From Setomelanomma holmii (Eukaryota; Ascomycota; Dothideomycetes; Pleosporales; Phaeosphaeriaceae), in NCBI GenBank assembly GCA_010015745.1, contig ML978233.1:1-64000 (forward strand): a DNA stretch of 64,000 nucleotides, read 5' to 3'. Numbering within the stretch: the stretch's first letter is position 1; the number at the start of each line of letters is the position of its first letter. Positions 23,448 to 34,232 of the stretch are shown piece after piece. Under the pieces are notes generated by a model. The model searched no databases and had not been told where the DNA came from. It was given only the letters and a program-made list of their open reading frames with translations. The position numbers and the translations under genes are program-made.

Positions 23448-24240
23448 CTCTCAGACATGAGACTCCACGTTGCGTTACCGACTGCCTTTGCGAAATTAGA
23501 GATCTATCACTGAAATTTGAAACATAATGCTAAACGCTTTCTAGTGCTTCCTAGAAGCATCGAACTATTTTTCCTACTCTCTTTACCGATACTGTTCATC
23601 TTCCCTCAGAGCTGAAGGCGCGACTGGTCTTGACTCGCATGACTGACTAGCGCCACAATCATAGATGATACCGGACTTCCTAAGCATATTCGTGGTACTG
23701 TTGGGAGGGCTATAGCACTAGTGCTGAAAGGAAATAACTGTAACTAGGAATGCATTCTGTTCGATTGTTGTTGTTAGGAGAGGACTATGGAAGAGGCAGG
23801 CTCAGGGGTCTGGTCTGAGCGCTGCTCAGGCGCAGTGTTGCGATCAGTGCGCCTGATCGTGTGACTGACATGTCGACGACATCTATGATCCGACAGGTAC
23901 CCACATAAGTGCCAACCGGATTCTGTGCTCAATATTTTACAAAGTACGGTGGTCAGCCTTGCTATCGCATCGAGGCTAGGACATCTCTAGGATATTTCAC
24001 AGGTTCGAGTTACGTTGAACAGAAATCTCTGATGCTACACACGACTCTGCGAGAGAGTAATGTCGGTGGATACTTGACTAGCACCGCGCTTGAACTGTGC
24101 GGCACCTGAGTGTGCCCGTTCAATATTATGTTTCTTATGCTGAGTACTGTCGACTGATGCATCCGCTATGCAAGTTATGTCGTGTCTAATAGTACAAAAG
24201 TCTATGGGTATCGTGTATGCGTAATATACAACCCGTCACA
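23448..24240. other. Intergenic; no gene seen
   Basis: About 790 bp between the chitin-binding relic and the carrier gene. Frames are short and featureless. Confidence 0.4.
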
Positions 24241-25509
24241 TCAAGTCAGCAAGATCCTCGCATCCTCATGATTGATCACAACCTCCTCATTCTCAAACGA
24301 GTACTTTCTGCGCACCAACTCGAAAATAATCAACCCCGCGCTTGTGCTTGGCACCTGGCGTATCGTCCCCATGAAGAAGTCGCGATACAGATACTTTCGC
24401 CATCCACCAGCTCGTTTTGCCAACCTCCTGCATTGCGCAAATGTATCTTCGTATGCATGGTAGTAGCGCAGCATGATCTTCGATGGCTTATTTTCTTGGT
24501 GGGCTTGAAAGTCGAGGGCTTCGAGGCGGCGGTAGTGCACGTCTTGGATTTCGGTGAGAGGATGCATAATGAGCTGGGATGTTATAGACGCAGAGATGCC
24601 GGCCAGTAACAGGAAGATAGGCTCGAGCGTGTAGTGTGGACGTATCACAGGTCGGTCATCGGCCTCGTTGGGCATGATCACGGCCTTCTCTAGCAGCGTG
24701 TCACGTGTACGGGTGCCGTAGTACTTGGTCACGTACTCGTAGTATGCTTGGCTCTTGACAGTTTCGAAGGTACCGAAGAAGACAGCAGAACCGAAAGCGT
24801 CTTTGACGAAGCTGAGCGTCCATCCAGCGAAGATGCCTTGGAGCCCGATGGACCGTAGCTTGTGCCCTGCGTAGTGCCACATTGTCTTGTACTTCCCGTC
24901 GAGAATGTCGGCTGTGCGAAAGCGAACCTGAAGTGCGTCGAAGGGTGCAGCGACCACGGACTGTATGCCTCCTGCGATCAGACCAGCGGTGAAAGTCGTG
25001 AAGGGCGATGGTGGAGGGTATATGCGCTTCGTTTGGTGAGACGAGGGTTCGTGTAGGGAGGACAGACTTTGGAGATATGCCGTGTATAGGACAGCACCAA
25101 TACTGCGACCATTAGTACGTGTGTCTATCTTCAGAGTGTCTTCCTCCTACCAAGTATTCGCCATCAAAGGTGGCAGAACCTGCTTCGGTATGAACCCCCA
25201 TCCCTCTGTCCTAATCGCATGCGCCAACACTGCCGGCGTCGTCATTCTCCACGACCATTTCGCCTCAGCCGTGATATGCGGATTTATCGCCCTCGCATAA
25301 CCCATGTAATCTATCCTCCCACGGAAGAAGGCCTTGACCGGTGCTCGGAAATAGAATGCGACCATACGAGCCGCTATTGCACGCATACCCGCCGCTTGGA
25401 CACCAGTCGCTGGTGCCTTGTTGGGTCCCTGCGGGCTCTCGGATGTGCCGTCATTGCGGCCGTCTTTGCGGGATGCGACTCCAGTACTGACACTGGAGCC
25501 GGTCGTCAT
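24241..25509 (-). CDS. Mitochondrial carrier family (SLC25-like) protein
   Basis: Predicted solute carrier of the inner mitochondrial membrane. Two exons, 25509-25151 and 25102-24241, joined across a 48-bp intron (GTAGGA donor, TACTAATGG branch-like site, CGCAG acceptor) give 406 aa, longer than the roughly 300 aa norm because of a polar N-terminal extension of about 45 residues and internal loops. Carrier signatures are degenerate: TAGLIAGGIQSVVAAPFDALQVRFR in the middle repeat matches the P-x-[DE]-x-x-[KR] logic, and HPLTEIQDVHYR marks the third repeat. The ends of the repeats (GLQGIFAGWTLSFVKDAFGSAVFFGTFE) are typical. Degenerate signatures and long loops resemble fungal carriers of unknown substrate. 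The frame is intact. Confidence 0.82.
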
Positions 25510-26315
25510 CGCATATCATGGGTGCATGTGTCGAATGGCAAATGCATCTGCGGGCGGTGGAGGTGTTGAAGCTTGAGTGGAGGAGGTGCGCGTGGAGAAG
25601 TCACAAGCGGCACTTAGCGACTTGGGCAAATGTGGAGTAGGATACCGGTAGCTGGGATCGTCAATTTTGTGTATTGTGATACACTTTGGACCATGAAAGG
25701 GAAACGAGTTTCTAGCTATCGTGAGAATGTGCTTGGACAATAACGCATTGCTGTCCAGATACAAAGTCTCCGAGTTGCTCTTTGGTGCAAACACCTCGGA
25801 CATGCACGCGCAGTATCTCCTAGGTGCGACAGGCGATAGCGAATACCATGAGCATGTCGCTAGACACAATTGGTTTTCATCCGAAGGATGGAGACATATG
25901 AGTCCAGAGCGTTTGAAGTCCTTTCGAACATGCTAAATAGTTTCAGAGACGCGATATACAACTCAGGAGTGGCGTCAAAGGGCACGCGCAGCTAATGTGC
26001 TCCAAGGTACAAAGGTATTTGCAGTTTGCAACGAGGTCCTACGCTATATTATGCTTGGTACCCTGATAACTAGGCTTGGATCCATGACTTTGCCGGCTGC
26101 TGTTCGCGGGACTGCGAGAGGTGTCGCTGCGACAGCTGGAGTGAGTGAAAGTGGTTCAGCACGCAATCACGTGAAACGCACGGGCCACCTCAATCCGAGC
26201 GCGTCTCCGCGTCGCAAGCTCACTCGCGACTTTTGTCACTTGTCGCGCTCTCTCCACCACCATCATCAGCTTCTGTCAACCTACTTGAAGGCTCTCTCTC
26301 ATACCCGCCTTCAAC
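25510..26315. promoter_or_regulatory. Divergent promoter region of the carrier gene and SPT16
   Basis: No gene seen. Close to SPT16 lie a CACGTG palindrome (26168-26173) and a GC-rich stem CGCGAC...GTCGCG (26225-26230 with 26242-26247), followed by a pyrimidine-rich CTCTCTCCACCACCATCATC tract before the start codon. CACGTG is the core bound by Cbf1/bHLH factors in fungi; a role here is only a possibility. Confidence 0.4.
26168..26173. promoter_or_regulatory. CACGTG E-box upstream of SPT16
   Basis: A perfect CACGTG palindrome about 145 bp before the SPT16 ATG, in a plausible upstream activating position for a bHLH factor such as Cbf1. The motif alone is common by chance. Confidence 0.3.
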
Positions 26316-29300
26316 ATGGCTGACGATATTGTCATCGACAAGCAGCTTTTCAGTGAGCGCCTGAGCAGTTTGGTCGCCAAATGGAAGGCAGACAAGCGCT
26401 CTGGCGACCAGATTTTCCAGGGCGCGGGCTCGATTGCGGCCGTTGTAGGCAAGCCGAGTGAGCCAGGCAGCTACTTGAAGCCGGCTGCATTTCAGGTAAG
26501 AATGAAGTGCTTGGTGAAGGGGGAACGATTGCTGACAACGATGCTGCGACAGCTATGGCTGCTCGGCTACGAATTTCCCCATACGCTGTTCGTCCTCACG
26601 CCAGATCTGCTCCAAATCGTCACAACCAAGAAGAAGGGTGCGTCAGACGGCGATATTGAGACAAGAGAGAAATGCTAATGTTGGGTGATTAGCTTCCTAC
26701 TTGGAGCCTCTGAAGGGTGGCAAGGTGCCCGTAGAGATCCTCGTGCGCGGCAAAGATGCGGAGGAGAACAAGAAACAATTTCAGACTTGCTTGGAGACAC
26801 TCAAGAAGGCGGGCAAGAAGGTCGCTGTGCTTAAGAAGGACAGCGCAACCGGCGCCTTCGCCGACGAGTGGAAAGCCGCCTTCCAGGAAGCAGGCTTCAA
26901 GGATGAGGATCAGGTCGACCTGGGTCACATTTTGTCAAATGCAGCCTTGTCCGTCAAGGACGAGAAGGAGCTGGTAAGCAACAGACTGGATTGTCCATAA
27001 GGTAGATGGCTGACGTCTTTAGCGAGCGATCCGAGATGCATCGCGAGCGTCGAGCGCGCTTATGACCAATTACTTTGTCGAAGAAATGTCTGACATCCTC
27101 GACTCGGAGAAGAAGATTACCCACCGCGCGCTCGCCGACAAGGTTGCAAACAAGATCGACGACGTCAAGTTCTTCGAGAAACAGAAGGTCTCCAAGAACT
27201 TTGACACTATGCAGCTGGACTGGTGCCTGCAGCCGACCATACAAAGTGGCGGTGCATATGATTTGAAGTTTGCGGCGGAGCCCGACGAGAACAACTTGCA
27301 CGCAGGCGTCATAATCTCCGTCCTCGGTCTCCGCTACATGACATACGGCGCCATGGTCGGCCGCACATACATGGTGGGACCGAACAAGGAGCAAGAGACG
27401 GCATACAAGCTTCTTTTGGCCATCCACGATCTGGTCATCAAGTCGATCAAGGATGGCGTGGTTGCGAAAGACGTCTACAACAAGGCCCTGGCACATCTCA
27501 AATCGAAGAAGCCGGAGTGGGAGAAGCACTTTCCTAAGAACGTTGGATACGGCATCGGTACCGAGAACAAGGACGCTTCGCTACTCTTGAGTGGAAAGAA
27601 CACCCGCGTGCTGAAGGACGGCATGACTCTGGTGGTTCAGACCGGTCTGCAGGACCTCGAGAACAGCAAGCCCCAAGACAAGAAGAACAAGACTTACTCG
27701 CTTGTGCTCGTTGACACAGTACGCGTCTCGCAGAACGACTGCGCAGTCTTCACCAAGGACACCACATCGGATTTGGACGCCGTCTCGTTCTTCTTTGATG
27801 AGGAAGAAGAGGAGGCGAAGCCAAAGGTCAAGAAAGAGCGCCCAGCGATCGCGCAGACAAACATCACAAAAACCCGCACACGGCACGAGCGCACAACCAA
27901 TCAAGACGCCGAAAAAGAAGAACAGCGACGAGCCCATCAAAAGGAACTTCATGCGAAGAAGCAGAAGGAGGGCCTGGAGCAGTACAGCGAAGGCGCAAAG
28001 TCGCTCAACGGTACAGAGGAGAAGAAGTTCAAGAAGTTTGAGTCGTACAAGCGCGACAACCAATTCCCGTCGTCTGTCGCCAACCTCGAGATCGTGGTCG
28101 ACAAGAAGAATCTGACGGTTCTCTTACCCATCATGGGCCGGCCTGTACCTTTCCATATCCACACCATCAAGAACGCCAGTCACACACCGGAAGCCGACTT
28201 CACATCCCTTCGTATCAACTTCCTTTCGCCTGGTCAGGGCGTTGGCAGAAAAGACGATCAGCCCTTCGAGGATCCAAACGCACACTTTATCCGTAGTTTA
28301 ACCTTCCGCTCGCAAGATGTCGATCGCATAGACCAGATCACCAAGGACATCACCGATTTGAAGAAAGAAGTTGTCCGCCGGGAGACCGAGAAGAAGCAGA
28401 TGGAGGACGTTGTAGAGCAGGACAAGCTGATCCAGATGAAGACGCGCAAGCCTTTCATGCTCGATCTCATCTTCATCCGACCAGCGCTGGACGGCAAGCG
28501 TATCCCTGGCAGCGTCGAGATCCACCAGAATGGTCTGCGATACATTCACGGCAACGGCACAGCGAGGATCGATGTCCTTTTCAGCAACATGAAGCATCTC
28601 TTCTTCCAGCCATCGCAGCATGAGCTGATTGTCATCATCCACGTTCATCTCAAGAATCCAATCATGCTTGGCAAGAAGAAGACCAAGGATGTGCAGTTCG
28701 TACGCGAGGCCACCGAGATGCAGTTCGACGAGACGGGCAACCGCAAGCGCCGCCACAAGTTCGGTGACGAGGAAGAGTTTGAACAGGAGCAGGAAGAGCG
28801 AAGGCGTCGTGCAGCTCTTGACAAAGAGTTCAAGAACTTTGCCGAGAAGATCGCCGATGCGGCGCGTAACGAGAACGTCAGCGTCGATATTCCATACCGT
28901 GAGCTTGGCTTCAACGGTGTGCCATCCCGGTCGTCCGTCCTCGTTCAACCCACTACAGACTGCTTGGTCCAACTCACCGAGCCACCTTTCACATGTCTCA
29001 CCCTCTCCGAGATCGAGATTGTACATCTTGAGCGTGTTCAATTTGGTCTGCGAAACTTCGATATGGTTGTTGTGTTCAAGGACTACAACCGCCCACCCGT
29101 ACACATTAACACCATTCCCGTCGAATCGTTGGACCCTGTCAAAGACTGGCTCGACTCGGTTGACATTCCTTTCACCGAAGGACCACTCAACCTGAACTGG
29201 GCCACCATCATGAAGACAGTGACTTCCGACCCGCATCAATTCTTCGCTGACGGCGGGTGGTCGTTCTTGTCAACAGAGTCTGACGATGAGGACGGCGATG

Positions 29301-29545
29301 AGGAGGAGGAAGAGTCTGCTTTCGAGGTCTCGGAGTCTGAGCTCGCTATCTCAGATGAGTCTTCTGAAGAGAGCGACTTTGACGAGAACGCATCAGAGGA
29401 GATGAGCGACGAAGGCTCAGAAGAAGACTTCTCGGAGGGCGAGAGCTGGGATGAGTTGGACAAGAAGGCTGCAAGGAAGGACAAAGAGAGCACGCTCAAA
29501 GATGAGGATGAGGATGAAGGCAAAGGCAAGAAGCGAAAGCGATAA
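26316..29545 (+). CDS. SPT16: FACT complex subunit SPT16 (histone chaperone)
   Basis: SPT16 with Pob3 forms FACT, which loosens and rebuilds nucleosomes during transcription and replication in the nucleus. Four exons: 26316-26495, 26553-26637, 26693-26973 and 27023-29545; all introns (57, 55 and 49 bp) have GT/AG borders and consistent phase. The product is 1,022 aa, the normal family length. The N-terminal lobe has WLLGYEFPHTLFVLTPD and YLEPLKGGKVPVEIL; the pseudo-aminopeptidase (M24) lobe has GYGIGTENKDASLLLSGKN; the middle domain has LPIMGRPVPFHIHTIKN and the double PH-like region; the C-terminal tail (from about residue 930) is strongly acidic (Asp/Glu/Ser) before a basic KGKKRKR end that looks like a nuclear localisation signal. 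The single essential-gene appearance makes it the best anchor for phylogeny in this window. Confidence 0.98.
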
Positions 29546-29920
29546 GCTAGTCGCTTTTATCTGGCTTGCTAGGCCATCTTCTTAAGTTTTACCCAATACG
29601 CTTCGTGTACGATTAAATAATTTGGCAGCGACTGGGGCTAGGTCACGGCAAGTCTGCTTGGAGCACTTGGAGCGAGCGAGCGAGCGCGTGAGGTCTTTGA
29701 GACACACAAATCAAAAGGACCAAAGTTTTGTCTCAAACATGATAATTCTTTCTGTCTTCTACCACCTATCGAACGTGGGTGTCACATGCATAACACATCA
29801 CAATCACCATCAAAACCAGTCTTATAAAAGCAAAAAGTTGCTTCTCAACATCATTCGTACTACATGTATGATGGGTCCCATCTATCCTCCCCCCCCCCCC
29901 CCCCCCCTTCTACTCCATTG
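29546..29920. other. Convergent 3' region between SPT16 and the next gene
   Basis: Holds both terminators. A GAGCGAGCGAGCGAGCG run (about 29670) and a 19-base cytosine run (29889-29907) are the only structured features. Confidence 0.5.
29889..29907. repeat. Homopolymer run of 19 C
   Basis: Nineteen consecutive cytosines, 14 bp before the stop of the next minus-strand gene. The length is likely polymorphic and liable to sequencing error. Confidence 0.9.
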
Positions 29921-31107
29921 TTACCTCTTCTCCTGCTTGACAAGAAACCGCTTCTCCCAATCACACAACACCCGTTTTGGAGTCTTCAATTTCCAGCCAT
30001 ACGCATTCTTCCCGAATTCCCAAACTGCGAGTAGAATTTGCAGCGCGGCGAGAGTGAAGAGGATGAAGACGGACGGGGACATGTTAGGGTCGAAAGTGAA
30101 GAAGCCGTTGGAGTGGAGTTTGGTATCGGAGGAGTTGGCGTGGGTTGTGTTGGTGCTCGCGTTGGTAGAGGTTTTGGTTATATTCTGCGGGAGTGAGTCA
30201 AGGTTGGTGGAGTTGTGGGAGACTTGGTCTACAGAAGTGTCGTTACTCGGCACTTCAGGAGATGTCGATGGAAAAGGTCTGTCTGCTGATGCGGGCGTGG
30301 GTGCGACGAGCTTGGTGTGGTCGATTTGCAGGCGTGACTTTGAGCAAGGAGTAGGATATTGTTTCGGGATCGATGGTTGGCGTTGAGGAGAGATGTGTAG
30401 TGGGGTAGAGATACTTGGCGTCGAGATTTTGCCGGATCATTGTGTGTGTTCGATGGCGTGTAAGCTGAATTAGTGGACAGTGTTGTGTAGTCATCGTCGA
30501 TGATTGGTGGCGCAGGAGCACTCTCTGCAGCGTCGTCACCTGGGGACGGCGTCGGGGACGGCTTCACAAGGTGTGAACACTCAGCTGGTTTGGATCTCGT
30601 CGGAACTGCTTGTGGACTAGAGGTGTGGAGACGTTGTTTGGCGAGTTTGCGAGATGTTGATAATGTAGTTGGAAGTGGTGATAGCTCGACATTGTGTTCA
30701 TCTTCTTTGTCACCACCTACCATTTCATCAGGATGTTCACCTAATTGTTCGCCCTCGTCGTTCATGCCAGTCTCGAATGCTGTTGCGTGGTTATTGCCTC
30801 GCCGTTGGAACAACTGCGTCAAAGTACCCCATTTGCTCGTCTTCCACAATCCCATGCCCATAACCATTGGCTTTGGGGCACCTGCATTTTCCAGTGCTCT
30901 AGCACTTATCGCAGCTCCAGTGGGACCTACAGTTTCCATATAGCTATAAGGGTAGTTGTGCCATGAGTTGATGCTCGATTCACTAAGGTGCGGCGTGTTT
31001 GACTGATGACCGACTTCTTGAAAAAGCACATCAGCCTCCAAAGAGGTTGAAGGAGGTGTGATTGTGGAATCGATGGGCGAAACCATGTTGTTCTCGCTTG
31101 CGAACAT
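29921..31107 (-). CDS. Hypothetical single-pass membrane protein, Ser/Thr/Pro-rich
   Basis: No family recognised. The upstream frame (31107 to about 30440) is polar, with a block GPTGAAISARALENAGAPKPMVMGMGLWKTSKWG. The last frame (to 29921) carries many N-glycosylation sites (NITKTSTNASTNTTHANSS), one membrane helix (SPSVFILFTLAALQILLAVW) and a short basic tail, a type I layout. The two frames differ, so an intron between about 30560 and 30330 is required; a GTGACG donor after PSPSPG is possible but I could not fix it. The minus-strand frame also stays open upstream of 31107 past the stop of the next gene, so this may be the 3' half of the gene at 31139-32491. Coordinates are therefore provisional. 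Confidence 0.45.
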
Positions 31108-31138
31108 CGATTTGTGCCCGATCTCATCTACGCGTACG

Positions 31139-32491
31139 TCATCGTCGGATACATTTGGCGGCTGGAGTAATTGAAGAAGATGGCAGTGCTTTCGTCTTGA
31201 ATGGGGCGTTCTTTATGCCGACCCTACCAGTGTTTTCGGACGGCGCGGAATCAGAACCTCTGGAATCTGGAGGTGCAGATTGGACTGGAGGCTTCGAAGC
31301 GAGCGGCTTTGGTGGTGACGCGACTGAGCTCCTGGAAGGCGTGGGCGTCTCAGATGAGACTGAAGGCGCCAGGGTTCCACTATTGTCTTCAGGATCTTGG
31401 AGCGGTACGTCCTCATCAGTTCCCGGGAGGTCCTCAGGATCTGGTGTGAATGTGTTATTAGCCGCGGGCATTGAAGACGGGTTGACTGAATTGATTGCTG
31501 AAGCTGTAGCCATTGGTGACCGAGCTGCACTCGTCTCTCCTGTCAGACTTAACGGGGGTGCCGTAAGCTTGGGTGTCTCAGATGAAAGGTATTCTTCGGT
31601 CGCATGTGCGCCAGCTGGATCTTGCGACAACGCGGCCTTTGGCGTGGGCACTATTACACTGGTCATACCTGGTGTAGGAGTCGGCGTAGATCTCATGTTG
31701 CTCTTACTTGGCTTTTTGGACGTGACTTCCGCTCCATCATCGTTTCCAACCGTACTTTGTGGTACCTTCGTCTCTCGTACATTGGCTGCACTGCTACTCG
31801 ATATAGCCGTCGGCGAACTGCCTTGGCCCTGCTCACGAGCCCTTACTTCCTTACAGAACTCCACAGCCTGGTCTTCTTGTACCGGTACTGTGACAGAATC
31901 CTTCTTGAACTCGATGTTCAGATCGACTATGACATCCGTGCTGTCTTCATACAGCTTGTCCGAGACACCTTCGCAAAATGGCATTGCAGCACTGTTGGGA
32001 AAGAATAGCTCTATGTATCCTTCTCCCCGCAGCAACACGCGCAGGGCGTATAGATCGGCGCTTCGTCTGGTCAACTCGACAGGTGCAGGCTTGTGGCTAG
32101 GCCACACGAAGCCATTCATGCTCCATGTACTATCTACCTTGGCCTTCTGCGTTGGGCCTATCGGCGTGGTAGTGTGCGCGGCGACGGCAATCGGAGATGT
32201 TGAGGTACGTGGAACTGTCAAAGAAAATTCTTTTCCGTGGACAGCTGAGCTACTAAAATGATGGAGCGAGTCGCGCAAGACTGAAGCCGGAGCTAGAAAG
32301 TGTGGTGCTGTGGTTTGGTGGACAGCAAAGTTGATGTTGGGCGGTGCAAAGGGGACCTTTCGCACTACTAGCATTATGTCTTGCCGAGTAGCGACTTGGA
32401 TTGCGATGAGGAAGCAAATCGAAAACACCATAGTGCTTATAGATGCAGCATGAGGCGACCAGCGCCTGGGTGGGTTGCGAACTCTCGACAT
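31139..32491 (-). CDS. Hypothetical Ser/Pro-rich protein with N-terminal membrane anchor
   Basis: No family recognised. Continuous frame of 450 aa from an ATG at 32491. A basic N terminus (MSRVRNPPRRW) precedes a hydrophobic segment (STMVFSICFLIAIQVA, about residues 19-34) that could be a signal anchor. Residues 40-215 look folded (SADLYALRVLLRGEGYIELFFPN; DVIVDLNIEFKKDSVTVPVQ). Residues 220-450 are Ser/Thr/Pro/Ala-rich and probably disordered and glycosylated. The C-terminal stop may be in an intron: the next gene on the same strand is open across it in another frame and ends in a membrane helix, so the two may form one type I membrane protein. I could not find a splice pair that restores phase. 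Confidence 0.5.
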   Translation of the reverse strand: MSRVRNPPRRWSPHAASISTMVFSICFLIAIQVATRQDIMLVVRKVPFAPPNINFAVHQTTAPHFLAPASVLRDSLHHFSSSAVHGKEFSLTVPRTSTSPIAVAAHTTTPIGPTQKAKVDSTWSMNGFVWPSHKPAPVELTRRSADLYALRVLLRGEGYIELFFPNSAAMPFCEGVSDKLYEDSTDVIVDLNIEFKKDSVTVPVQEDQAVEFCKEVRAREQGQGSSPTAISSSSAANVRETKVPQSTVGNDDGAEVTSKKPSKSNMRSTPTPTPGMTSVIVPTPKAALSQDPAGAHATEEYLSSETPKLTAPPLSLTGETSAARSPMATASAINSVNPSSMPAANNTFTPDPEDLPGTDEDVPLQDPEDNSGTLAPSVSSETPTPSRSSVASPPKPLASKPPVQSAPPDSRGSDSAPSENTGRVGIKNAPFKTKALPSSSITPAAKCIRR

Positions 32492-32730
32492 CTAAGTGTA
32501 GGTGTAAGAAAATTTCTGGGGGCGATTTGGTGCGTAGGGTTAGGGGGTGCGCTGGGATTCGACTACTGGTAGCACGCATTTGTGAAGAAGATGAACTCTT
32601 AAATAGAGCTGCTAATGTGACCTCTCTTGATATGTTACCTACTAGTATCTCCTGTTGTTTTCGGTTTGTGTGATGTTCCAAATGTGGGTTACTTAAAGTG
32701 TAGTGCATATTCTATGAACTTTTGGGCTCT

Positions 32731-33919
32731 TCAAAGGCTGGGACGAGGTCGAGCTCGTGTGATAGTGGTGGCACCGGTCTGCGTAATAGTGGAGGTCCGG
32801 AACACAGTCGAAGTCAATTCAATGGCACTGGAGCTATCAGATTGTCAGCCGACGACTCACGGTATCAATACACAATACACACCTGCTGGGCTTGTGATGG
32901 AGGGTTTTGGTTATGTAGAGCGTAGATGTCGACTCCACAGTGGTTGTGCCGGATGGGCTAGGCGACACTCTTCCTTTGCTTATGCTTTCGGTCTCAATCT
33001 CGGTCTCCAGAAGCAGTGTCGTTGAGAGGTTAATGGTCTCAACCGTATCCGTTATGACAGACTGACTAGTTTCGATAATGAGAGTCCCTGGTCCTGACAG
33101 TGTCGCTGGGATCACGACCGCACGCGAAGTAGTGAGTGTGGAGGTCACCACAATGACCTCCCACACCTCCCGATGGCGGACACACTCATAATTTCCACTT
33201 TCAAGCTCAGTACAGATCTTAACATCCACATCCGACGGCGTTTGACCACCGGCCGTTAGCGACTGCCATGGCGCCAGCCAGTAAGTGAAGATCCGCTTCA
33301 CGGTCGGAGATGGCGAGATGAGCGACGCGACACTCGTGACTGGCGTTGGTGTGGACAGGGTGAAGCCACATTCCGTTGAGAACGTGACCTCCTGATCGCA
33401 CTCTGTGATGGTCACTTTGGACGCCAATCCTGTGAGCGTAGTCGCGCAAATAGTTGTTATCACTGGGGCGTAGCTCGTTTCGCAACTTCGAGTGCCAGAG
33501 GCCAATGCGCTGTAGCTCGTGGAAGTGTTGGGATACGGCGCACTTGCCATAGCGACGAGTGCTACCGGCGGCGCAACACACCAGGTCATTTCCGGTATAT
33601 ATGATGTGAGGACCTGGCTTTGAGTCGTCACTTCAATTGGTGCGGCATCATGAGAGGGAAACACAATAGTATGAATTTTTCGTGAACTTGATGAGGTTGG
33701 GCATAGTTGCGTAGTTGTCGCGAGCGCGGTTGTTATGTAATTGATTGTGAACCGCTCTGTAACTGTGCTCAAGAGCTGATTTGGTCTACCTCCTGCGTAG
33801 GATATGTTGAATGTCGGAGGCGACGAGCTTTGCTGGCCTGCAGCAAGCACAATGAGGAAATGGAGGATTGTGGATAGTGTGAAACTAGACAAGCTGCACT
33901 CTGGGCTCGATGCTCGCAT
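32731..33919 (-). CDS. Secreted or cell-surface Ser/Thr-rich protein, unknown family
   Basis: Two exons, 33919-32883 and 32827-32731, joined across a 55-bp GTGTGT...CTCCAG intron, give 377 aa. Residues about 8-28 (CSLSSFTLSTILHFLIVLAAG) form a signal peptide. The mature protein is rich in Ser, Thr and Val with evenly spaced cysteines (TRSCETSY, TTICATTLTG, TITECDQEVTFSTECGF, KICTELESGNYECVRHREVWEV), which suggests disulphides. Thr-rich beta-like repeats (STLTTSRAVVIPATL; TETIESTST-like) follow, ending in a short Arg/Pro tail with no GPI signal. It lies head-to-tail with two other Ser/Thr-rich genes on the same strand. Function unknown. Confidence 0.65.
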
Positions 33920-34232
33920 CTTGGAGGTTTACATTCGCAAAAGGTCGTGATACGAACACGAAAGGCTGCAGGGTGTCGCTACGCTATAATGTTGCTGCAG
34001 GGAGGTTGACGTGGCGGTGCGTGGAATGGAAGCTCGTGTTGTTGCCCTTGCATAACAGCGCAATGAGTCGTGACGCAGCTACCTCCGCCTTGGATTGTGC
34101 AGATGCCCAAATCTGCACTCATTGCGTAACTTGATATGACCTTGGACAGCGAATTCTGTAGCTGGCTTAGCCACGACCTGAAGGTCCAGTATGAAGGCGA
34201 TCAGCCTAGGAACTACGCGAAAGATCTGCACC
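33920..34232. other. Intergenic; no gene seen
   Basis: Promoter side of the Ser/Thr-rich secreted protein and 3' side of the SDR relic. Nothing identified. Confidence 0.4.

Noticed and set aside
28298..29239. 313-codon minus-strand frame
   Set aside because: Antisense to SPT16; composition mirrors the real gene.
29622..30386. 254-codon plus-strand frame
   Set aside because: Reads through the poly-C run and antisense to the membrane-helix exon; no coding signal.
31062..32261. 399-codon plus-strand frame
   Set aside because: Antisense to a Ser/Pro-rich coding region; the minus strand has the ATG-plus-anchor structure.
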